Assembly: GCA_947442105.1 (NCBI GenBank)
Contig: CANEVH010000009.1
Location: 1-64,000 of the forward strand
Direction: 5' to 3'
Length of the DNA stretch: 64,000 nucleotides
DNA from: Comamonadaceae bacterium
GTDB taxonomy: Bacteria > Pseudomonadota > Gammaproteobacteria > Burkholderiales > Burkholderiaceae_C
The notes under the pieces: model-generated
What the model was told of the DNA's origin: nothing
The model's input: the letters and a program-made list of their open reading frames with translations, nothing else
The model's database searches: none
In this document: one piece after another, positions 57,825 to 64,000 of the stretch
Layout: each line of letters opens with the position of its first letter
Position numbering within the stretch: position 1 is the first letter of the stretch
Position numbers and translations under genes: made by a program

Positions 57825-58763
57825 GTGAACACGCCCATTCTTCACCACTACCATACCTCGCCGTTTTCCGAAAAAGTGCGCTTGGTACTGGGCTACAAAA
57901 ACCTGGCCTGGCGCTCGGTGCTGGTGCCCAGCATCATGCCCAAGCCCGACGTGCTGGCGCTAACAGGCGGCTACCGCAAAACGCCGTTTTTGCAGATAGG
58001 CGCCGACGTGTACTGCGACACCGAACTGATGTGCGAAGTGCTGGAGCACCTGCAGCCCCAGCCCACGATTTACCCCGAGGCGACCAAGGGCGTGGCACGG
58101 GTGCTGGCGCAGTGGGCAGACACCACCTTGTTTTGGGCCGCCATGGCCTACAACCTCAGCCCCAAGGGCGCAGCCGCCATGTTTGCCGACGCCCCGCCCG
58201 AAGTGGCCAAGGCCTTTTCTGCCGACCGGGCCGCCATGTCGGTTGGCCTGACGCGCAGCCGCCCCGGCGACGCCACTGCGGCCTACAAGTCGTATTTGCG
58301 CCGCCTTGCCCACATGCTGGACCAGCAGGAATTTTTGCTCGGCAGCGTCCCCTGCGTGGCCGACTTTGCGGCCTACCACCCGCTGTGGTTTACCCGCACC
58401 CGCGTGCGGGTGATGGCCGATATCTTGCAAACGACCCCATCTGTGCTGGCCTGGATGGACCGCGTGGCGGCCATTGGCCATGGGCCGGTAGAAAAGTTCA
58501 GCGCTGCCCAGGCCATCGCAGAATGCGCCGCCAGCACGCCGCTGGCGCTGGCCCCCGACACCGTGTTCCAAGACGAACACGGCATTCCCTTGGGCAGCAC
58601 AGTGACCATTGGCGCCGAAACTTTTGGTCAGGCACCCACCGAAGGCGTGCTGCTGGCCGCTACCCGTACCCGCTACACCCTGCGCCGCGAAGACCCGCGC
58701 GCGGGCGTGGTGCATGTGCATTTCCCGCGCATCGGCTATGTGCTGCGCGCGGTGCAAGCCTGA
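57825..58763 (+). CDS. Glutathione S-transferase-like protein
   Basis: 312 residues, GTG start with AGGAGG five nt upstream. The N-terminal thioredoxin-like domain begins ILHHYHTSPFSEKVRLVLGYKNLAWRSVLVPSIMPKPDVLALTGGYRKTPFLQIGADVYCDTELMCEVLE, with the SPFSEK active-site turn and glutathione-binding TPFLQIG and DTELM. The helical domain follows. About 80 extra residues (EDEHGIPLG-like FQDEHGIPLGSTVTIGAETFGQAP) form an uncommon C-terminal beta-rich extension. Substrate unknown. Confidence 0.88.
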   Translation: MNTPILHHYHTSPFSEKVRLVLGYKNLAWRSVLVPSIMPKPDVLALTGGYRKTPFLQIGADVYCDTELMCEVLEHLQPQPTIYPEATKGVARVLAQWADTTLFWAAMAYNLSPKGAAAMFADAPPEVAKAFSADRAAMSVGLTRSRPGDATAAYKSYLRRLAHMLDQQEFLLGSVPCVADFAAYHPLWFTRTRVRVMADILQTTPSVLAWMDRVAAIGHGPVEKFSAAQAIAECAASTPLALAPDTVFQDEHGIPLGSTVTIGAETFGQAPTEGVLLAATRTRYTLRREDPRAGVVHVHFPRIGYVLRAVQA

Positions 58764-58805
58764 TTTCCTTTTTTCTTTCTCTTCTTTTCCTCACGAGACA
58801 TTTGC

Positions 58806-59714
58806 ATGATTTCTGACTTCAAAAACAAAACCGCTGTCATCACCGGCGCCGGTTCGGGCTTCGGCCTGGAATGCGCCCGCATTGGCGCCGCCCTGGGCAT
58901 GAACCTGGTGCTGGCCGACGTGCAGCAAGACGCGCTGGACCGCGCCGTGGCCGAGATGCAGGCCGCTGGCGCACCGGTACTGGCCATGCGCGTGGATGTT
59001 TCCAAGGCCGACCAGGTGGAAGCCCTGGGTGCGGCCACCCTGGCGCGCTTTGGCGCCCCCCACTTTGTGTTCAACAACGCCGGCGTGGGCTCCGGTGGCC
59101 TGATCTGGGAAAACACCTTGCAAGACTGGGAATGGGTGATTGGCGTCAACCTGATGGGCGTTGCCCACGGCATTCGCGTCTTCACCCCCATGATGCTGGC
59201 CGCTGCGGCCCAAGACCCGGCCTTCCAAGGCCATATCGTCAACACCGCCAGCATGGCCGGTTTGCTCAACGCGCCCAATATGGGCGTCTACAACGTGAGC
59301 AAACACGCCGTGGTCAGCATGAGCGAAACCTTGTACCAAGACCTGGCCTTGGTCACCGAACAAATCAGCGCCAGCGTGCTGTGCCCGTTCTTTGTGCCCA
59401 CCGGCATCAGCCAAAGCCACCGCAACCGCCCGGATGAGTTCAAGGCCCACGGCGCCAAACCCACCAAGAGCCAGTTGATTGGCCAGGCCATGAGCGACAA
59501 GGCCGTGGGCAGTGGCAAGGTCAGCGCCGCCGACGTAGCCCAAATGGTGTTTGACGCTATTGCCGCCAACCAGTTCTACATCTACAGCCACCCCAAATCG
59601 ATTGCCTCGGTGCAAGTGCGCATGGAAGACATCCTGATGTCGCGCAACCCCACCGACCCCTTTGCCCGCAAGCCTGAACTCGGCGTCGAGCTGAAAAAGG
59701 CGCTGCGCAGCTGA
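58806..59714 (+). CDS. SDR-family oxidoreductase
   Basis: 302 residues. The nucleotide motif TGAGSGFG (about 14-21), ADVQQDALD, NNAGVGSGG, the active-site NTASMAGLL and YNVSKHAVVSMSETL (Tyr-x3-Lys), then PFFVPTGI. The longer C-terminal part (DPFARKPELGVELKKALRS) is as in a Comamonadaceae group of unknown substrate. It closes the run of acyl-CoA related genes begun at 51604. Confidence 0.9.
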   Translation: MISDFKNKTAVITGAGSGFGLECARIGAALGMNLVLADVQQDALDRAVAEMQAAGAPVLAMRVDVSKADQVEALGAATLARFGAPHFVFNNAGVGSGGLIWENTLQDWEWVIGVNLMGVAHGIRVFTPMMLAAAAQDPAFQGHIVNTASMAGLLNAPNMGVYNVSKHAVVSMSETLYQDLALVTEQISASVLCPFFVPTGISQSHRNRPDEFKAHGAKPTKSQLIGQAMSDKAVGSGKVSAADVAQMVFDAIAANQFYIYSHPKSIASVQVRMEDILMSRNPTDPFARKPELGVELKKALRS

Positions 59715-59784
59715 GCACGGGCGAAACCCCGCAAAAAAGTGTTCAAATACGCGGTTTCACATTTACACCTCTAGGAAAGATCTC

Positions 59785-59955
59785 ATGGGCAATTCCATCG
59801 TTACCGAAGCCGACCGCAAAGCCACCCCCGCACCCAAGCCCTTGCCCGGCATGACCCTGGGCAGCGCAGGCCGCGGCCAAAAAGTAAGCCTGGAGCGCGG
59901 CGTGTCCACCCGCAGCAAAAAGAACCCCGGCAAGCGGGCCAAGAAGGGCGGTTAA
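59785..59955 (+). CDS. Small basic protein (56 residues)
   Basis: ATG at 59785 with TAGGAAAG eight nt upstream, stop at 59953-59955. The sequence starts MGNSIVTEADRKATPAPKPL and ends STRSKKNPGKRAKKGG, with the Gly/Lys/Arg-rich tail of a nucleic-acid-binding or ribosome-associated protein. It has its own ribosome site and is followed by a strong terminator, so it is likely a real gene. I do not recognise the family. Confidence 0.7.
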   Translation: MGNSIVTEADRKATPAPKPLPGMTLGSAGRGQKVSLERGVSTRSKKNPGKRAKKGG

Positions 59956-60011
59956 TTCTTTTTCAAGGCCGCCTAGGGCTCAAAATGCCCAATGCGCACG
60001 GTCTTCAATGC

Positions 60012-60040
60012 AAAAAAAGCCCTCTTTTGAGGGCTTTTTT
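60012..60040. terminator. Bidirectional rho-independent terminator
   Basis: A7, then GCCCTC-TTTT-GAGGGC, then T6. It ends the 56-residue gene's transcript on plus and would also stop minus-strand transcripts leaving the sensor kinase region. Confidence 0.92.
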
Positions 60041-60130
60041 ATGGGCCGAATTTGGCAAGGCGGCGCAGAGCGTGTTTTTTCACCTTGAATCCGCCGGGTT
60101 TTGTACTTTGGGTGACTATTTACACCCAGG

Positions 60131-60283
60131 CCGATCAATTCCACTATTGAGCCTTGCCACGTTGAGAAGGTCGCCAAGGCCATAAAGCGCGACGCGGTGA
60201 CTCCTTTGCCAGATTCGCGCCAAGCGCTGGAAGAGGCGTTGCACGCCACCACCGCGTCTGGCCCGCCCGGGCTTTGCGGCTAG
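60131..60283 (+). pseudogene. Possible gene remnant (50 codons, no start)
   Basis: A frame reading PINSTIEPCHVEKVAKAIKR, then DAVTPLPDSRQALEEALHAT, up to a TAG looks like the C-terminal part of a soluble protein, but has no start codon between the upstream stop and this text. Seen only as a coding-like pattern; the family is unknown. The interval 60041-60279 holds nothing else I can name. Confidence 0.3.
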
Positions 60284-62397
60284 CCCATGACCACCACGCG
60301 CTGCAAGCCCATCACCAGGCTGACGCCATCGCCCTCGTTGCGCGCCACGATGGTGCCGCCCATTTTGGCCATATAGGTTTTGGCCACAAACAAGCCCTGG
60401 CCGCGGTTGCCGTTGGCGCCAGATTCGGGCTGGTCCGACACGCCGTATTCAAAAATCTTGCTCAGCATGTCGGGCGCGATGTGCGGGCCGGTGTTGTGGA
60501 TGGTGACGGTGGCCTCGGTTTCGGTGGTGTGCAGGTCCAAGGTGATGGCGCTGCCGGGCGTGCGGCAGCGGTTGGCGTTGTGCAAGACGTGGGTCACCAC
60601 GTCTTCCAGCGCGTATTCCTCGGCGCGCACCAGCACGGGGCCGCTGGCGCTGGTGTAGCGCACATTGGCGATATTCACGCTGGCAGAGTTGGCGGCCACG
60701 GTTTGCAAGAAGCGATGCAGATCCACCGTTTGCACGGCCAGCGTGCTGGTTTGAAAGGCTTCGCTGGGGCTGGCGCTGCCGTAGAGGATGCGCACCGCTT
60801 GCTGCATGCGGTGGACGTAGCGCAGGCTGGGGTCCTGATCGTTGCGGTGCAAAGCCATCAGCGATTGCAGCGGGGACATGATCTCGTGGCCCACGGCGTG
60901 CCACATGTCTTTTTCTTGCTCCGCGCGTATGCGTTCGCGCTCGGCGTCTTCTTTGACGCGGCGCAGCAGGTCGTTCAGGCCGTTGGCCAGAATGCCCAGC
61001 TCGTCGTTGCCACGCAGGTCGGCCAGATCAAAGTGCTCCAGCCCGCCGGTGGTTTTGACGGTTTTGGACAAATCACGCGAGCGGCGGCTAAGGCGTGCAA
61101 TGCGCCGGATGATGCCCACCTCAATAACCAGCCAGGCCAGCGCGATAGCCAGCAGCATGGCGCCCACAAACCACGACAGGCGCGTTGCCACCGCACTCAA
61201 ACTGCGGTTGACGCTGCGCGCGTCGCCTTGCAGCTCTAGGGTGTAGTTGCCCAAGGGCGTGGCAATTTCATCTTGCGCCACCAGGGGCGCGTCGTAGCTG
61301 TCCACCGGCAGGTGCCGAATCAGCCGGGTGAGCAGGGAGGATGAATGGGCTTCAGACGCGTCTATGCCACGCAGGCTGATGATTTCGGGCGGCATGGGAG
61401 CCTTGGGTCCGTTGCCGGGCGCGTTGGTTTTTCGAATGCGCAGCGTCTCGCCTGGAAGCAACTGGGTGCGCAGGTCTGCCAGTGCAAAGGGCGGCAGCGC
61501 GCCTTCGGCGTTGCTGTCAAACACCACACCCGCGTCTCCCGGCGCCAGCACTTCCACCCGCACCCGCATCTGCGCCAGGTCCTGCGGCGGCCACACGGGT
61601 TTTTCTTTTTGGAACAGGGCGTCGCGCAGCACCTCCACGGGCAGGCGCAGCGAGAAAAAGGACTTTTTCTCGCAATCCTGGTCTGGCAGCGCTGCGCTGT
61701 CCAGGCAGTCGCCGCCTTGCCAGACCCAGCCTCTAAAGTCGCGCAGGGTGCGCGCGCCGGTGTAGTCGCGGCTGCCAATGTCCACATAGCCGGTGAACCG
61801 CCCGCGCAGGCCTTCGCGCTGCGCGTTGGCCGGGTCTTGCAGGGCCTCAAACGGGGCAATCCACCGGTAAGTGCGGCCGCGCAGATTGACCTCTACCCGC
61901 AGGCGGTGCGCCTGGTCCAGGTATTTGTCGCCCATGCTGTGGGGCACCAGCGCCGGGCTGGCAAAAGTGCCAGCGGCGTAAATAAAGCCACCGGCCCATG
62001 GGTTGTTGCCAATGGCAACGCACAGGCTGCCGTAATGCGGGTACTGCACCAGGCAGCCAGTCATCTCCACCGCGTTGCGCACCTTGTTTTGGTCGTCAAA
62101 GTCAATGGCCGAGAAGGGCAGCAGCACCGGATGCAAAGGTGTCGTGGGCGTCAGTTCTTCCGACGGGTTGAGCAGCGCCAACTGGCCGGTGGGGTGGCGC
62201 AGTTGCGCTGCAATCTGCTGCTTGGTTTTGTCAAAGCTTTGTTGGTAGTTGTCGTAGCTGCGCTGCTTTTCTTCTTGCAGCACATACACCGCCATCACCA
62301 GGGTAGCCAGCGCCAGCAGCAAAAACGCGCCGCGAAACAGCGCCCGCAGCCGGAATGACGCCAGCCAGATCAACGTAGTTTTTAGCTTCGCATTCAT
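60280..62397 (-). CDS. Two-component sensor histidine kinase
   Basis: 705 residues. One membrane helix near the N terminus (about 22-40) precedes a roughly 350-residue periplasmic domain (with two Cys pairs, a Gly/Trp-rich part GGFIYAAGTF and a FTGYVDIGSRDYTGARTLRDF segment), then a second helix (about 405-425), a HAMP-like linker (LSRRSRDLSKTV, LRGNDELGILANGLNDLLRRV) and a phosphorylation helix with WHAVGHEIMSPLQSLMAL (His about 508). The HATPase domain ends VLHNANRCRTPGSAI ... GQGLFVAKTYMAKMGG. The H-box varies from the common HELRTPL. The ATG overlaps the response regulator stop by 4 nt. The stimulus is unknown. Confidence 0.9.
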   Translation of the reverse strand: MNAKLKTTLIWLASFRLRALFRGAFLLLALATLVMAVYVLQEEKQRSYDNYQQSFDKTKQQIAAQLRHPTGQLALLNPSEELTPTTPLHPVLLPFSAIDFDDQNKVRNAVEMTGCLVQYPHYGSLCVAIGNNPWAGGFIYAAGTFASPALVPHSMGDKYLDQAHRLRVEVNLRGRTYRWIAPFEALQDPANAQREGLRGRFTGYVDIGSRDYTGARTLRDFRGWVWQGGDCLDSAALPDQDCEKKSFFSLRLPVEVLRDALFQKEKPVWPPQDLAQMRVRVEVLAPGDAGVVFDSNAEGALPPFALADLRTQLLPGETLRIRKTNAPGNGPKAPMPPEIISLRGIDASEAHSSSLLTRLIRHLPVDSYDAPLVAQDEIATPLGNYTLELQGDARSVNRSLSAVATRLSWFVGAMLLAIALAWLVIEVGIIRRIARLSRRSRDLSKTVKTTGGLEHFDLADLRGNDELGILANGLNDLLRRVKEDAERERIRAEQEKDMWHAVGHEIMSPLQSLMALHRNDQDPSLRYVHRMQQAVRILYGSASPSEAFQTSTLAVQTVDLHRFLQTVAANSASVNIANVRYTSASGPVLVRAEEYALEDVVTHVLHNANRCRTPGSAITLDLHTTETEATVTIHNTGPHIAPDMLSKIFEYGVSDQPESGANGNRGQGLFVAKTYMAKMGGTIVARNEGDGVSLVMGLQRVVVMG

Positions 62398-63101
62398 TGG
62401 GTAGGCGGCGCATCGGACCAGCGAAAGCCGCGCATGGGAATGTTTTCGATGCGGTCAAAGCCCTCGTCGAGTTCGCGAAAGGCTTCGCGGATGGTGCTGA
62501 TGTGTTTGCGGATGTTGTCCCGGTTGCGCCCGCTTTTGACCACTTCAAACAGCTCGTCGTAAGACACCACCTGGCCCCGGCGCTGGTAAAGCGCCGCCAA
62601 AATGCGCTGCGCCGTCAGCGGCAGGTTGATGCGCTTGCCGCGCCACAGCGCGCTGCGTTGGCGCAGGGGGTCGATGGACAGCTCGTTAATGGCCGACGGC
62701 GCGGCTTCTACGACGCCGCGTTCCCGGGTGGCGCGCAGGATTTCCAAAAAGGTGTCTACAAAGTCGCTTTCGCTGAAAGTGGTTTTTTGCAGGTAGTCCC
62801 AGGCGTCCAAGGCCTTCATGATGCTGCGGTAAATCGCCGCTGGCATGGCCGACACCACCAGCACCGGCGTGCCGTGCAGGCCTTTGTTGATGGCGTTGAT
62901 GATGGCAATGCCTGCGTTGCGCTCACGGCCCAACTCAATGTCCAGCACCACCAGGTCATAGGCCTCGCGGGCAATGGCGGCCTCTGCGTCGTCCCGGGTG
63001 AACCATGCGTCCACCTGAATACCCGCTTTGGCGCCAAGAATCCACTCGGTGAGCTGCTGGCTGGTAGGGAGGTCATCTTCAATGACGGCGACCTTGAACA
63101 T
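62394..63101 (-). CDS. OmpR-like DNA-binding response regulator
   Basis: 235 residues. The receiver domain has acidic pair EDD (8-10), phosphoacceptor Asp in LVVLDIELG (about 53), and VLVVSAMP (switch Ser). The winged-helix C-terminal domain (NELSIDPLRQRSALWRGKRINLPLTAQRILAALYQRRGQVVSYDELFEVV) ends RIENIPMRGFRW. It pairs with the kinase encoded immediately downstream. The ATG at 63101 begins MFKVAVIEDD; a longer in-frame start adds 17 non-conserved residues. It is divergent from the SPFH gene. Confidence 0.92.
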   Translation of the reverse strand: MFKVAVIEDDLPTSQQLTEWILGAKAGIQVDAWFTRDDAEAAIAREAYDLVVLDIELGRERNAGIAIINAINKGLHGTPVLVVSAMPAAIYRSIMKALDAWDYLQKTTFSESDFVDTFLEILRATRERGVVEAAPSAINELSIDPLRQRSALWRGKRINLPLTAQRILAALYQRRGQVVSYDELFEVVKSGRNRDNIRKHISTIREAFRELDEGFDRIENIPMRGFRWSDAPPTQ

Positions 63102-63329
63102 GGGGGGCTTCCTGCGTTGTGTGGCCTCCAGTATCCCCCGTCCACGCGGCACCAGCGCACAGCGCTTGTGAGGGTTTCTTCACGCCATGGGAGCAATCCT
63201 GCCCCGCAGCGGCCTTGTTTGCTCGTGCCCCTCGCGCAGACCATTGCGCCATGCCAAACCGGTGCGCGGCCTGATCTTCACGCAAACCGGAATTGTTTTG
63301 AAGATCAGCAGTCAAAAAGGGAATTCACC

Positions 63330-64000
63330 ATGTCAGAACGTGCCAAGCAATTCATTTCCGGTTTTCAGGGCGCTGTGCGCAAGGCCGCTACAGGCACTGG
63401 CGCGCTTTTGCGCAGAACCGCGGCGCAGCCGCCCTTGCATACCCGTGCGCTTGCGCTGGGCGTGTTGGCGCTTGTGGGCTATGGGATTTATGTCCAGCCT
63501 CCCATCCAAAGCATCGGCCGTGGCGAAGTAGGCATACGCCTGAATCAGCTTACCGGTGTGTCCACCGAGGTGCGCAATGGCGTGGTGTTGGTGGTGCCCG
63601 GCCTGCACGCGCTGCGTCGCTTTTCATTGCGTGACCAGCTGTACCGCCCAACGGCCAACAACAGCGCAAGCGGCGCGGCGCCGTTTCAGTCGGTGGAAGG
63701 GCTCTCTATTGGCGTGGACATTTCTGTGCGCTACGCCTTGGACGAAGCCAAGCTCTCGGCCATGGCTCTAGGCCTGCCAGACGACATCAATGGCGAAATC
63801 CTGGAGCCGGTGGTGCAAGGCGTGCTCTACAAGACCATGGCGCGCTACACCGTGCGCGAAATTTTTTCTGGCAAGCGCGCGGAAATTCAACAAGTGATTG
63901 AAGCCGAACTCAAGCCCCGCCTGGCCAAGGACGGCATCAAACTTGAAGCCGTAACCCTGGGCAAGGTGGACTTGCCGTCGGACTACAAGGCCGGCATGGA
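63330..64000 (+). CDS. SPFH/Band-7 (prohibitin-like) protein, 3' partial
   Basis: Open from ATG 63330 (AGGG nine nt upstream) to the window end, 223 codons visible. There is a membrane segment near residues 42-55 (HTRALALGVLALVGYGIYV), then an SPFH domain: IGRGEVGIRLNQLTGVSTEVRNGVVLVVPGLHALRRFSLRDQLY, YALDEAKLSAMALGLP, YTVREIFSGKRAEIQQVIEAELKPRLAKDGIKLEAVTLGKVDLP. Prohibitin-like proteins form large rings on the inner membrane and regulate proteases. The C terminus lies outside the window. Confidence 0.88.
   Translation, partial: MSERAKQFISGFQGAVRKAATGTGALLRRTAAQPPLHTRALALGVLALVGYGIYVQPPIQSIGRGEVGIRLNQLTGVSTEVRNGVVLVVPGLHALRRFSLRDQLYRPTANNSASGAAPFQSVEGLSIGVDISVRYALDEAKLSAMALGLPDDINGEILEPVVQGVLYKTMARYTVREIFSGKRAEIQQVIEAELKPRLAKDGIKLEAVTLGKVDLPSDYKAGM

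Overview
The window looks like a chromosomal segment of a betaproteobacterium of the order Burkholderiales, most likely family Comamonadaceae near Rhodoferax or Polaromonas. This rests on recognised gene families and arrangements (exbB-exbD-exbD-tonB, ftsK-lolA-rarA, map-glnD, bolA-yciB-msrB, selO), high G+C codon usage, and Comamonadaceae-like interspersed repeats. No database search was possible. No rRNA, tRNA or CRISPR array was seen.

Layout. 1-3283: A+T-rich end of a very large surface-glycosylation type protein (TPR plus GT41 plus methyltransferase), running in from the left. 3364-13644: core genes, namely a small cytochrome c and ilvD, a TonB energising operon, trxB, ftsK, lolA and rarA. 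13645-15290: an accessory patch with two toxin-antitoxin modules (DinJ-YafQ type and Phd-PIN type), bounded by rarA and a broken second copy of the rarA 3' end. 15591-19602: haloalkane dehalogenase, a frameshifted HPP membrane gene, a LON-domain protein and a DUF3422 protein. 19619-26051 (minus strand): a TRAP transporter (dctPQM), then map-glnD. 26168-31211: purL, carrying two in-frame repeat insertions, and a membrane acyltransferase-like gene. 31301-34972 (minus strand): a PpiC-type isomerase, bolA-yciB-msrB and selO.

35126-45529 forms a lipid and acid catabolism block: an acyl-CoA ligase, a complete LIV/HAAT-type ABC importer, and fadB-fadA behind a TetR-type operator. The block resumes at 51604-59714 with two acyl-CoA dehydrogenases, two SDR enzymes, a hotdog thioesterase, a zinc-free MDR oxidoreductase and a GST-like protein. 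Between the halves (46400-51600) sits an A+T-richer island. It holds a TacA-TacT-like acetyltransferase toxin module under a 35-bp perfect inverted repeat, and a tightly overlapping three-gene operon: a DUF262 (ParB/Srx-fold) protein, a DUF3696 AAA ATPase and an uncharacterised 323-residue protein. That operon is the best candidate for an undescribed, probably anti-phage, system.

The right end carries a 56-residue basic protein, a strong bidirectional terminator, a two-component system (response regulator and histidine kinase) and the start of an SPFH/Band-7 protein that runs off the window.

The most notable observations are the DUF262-AAA-unknown operon; a perfect 30-bp-arm palindrome and an 81-bp tandem repeat, both translated inside purL; the paired degenerate motifs in LivF (Walker A) and LivG (signature), which fall in the same predicted ATP site; and the duplicated rarA tail flanking toxin-antitoxin genes.
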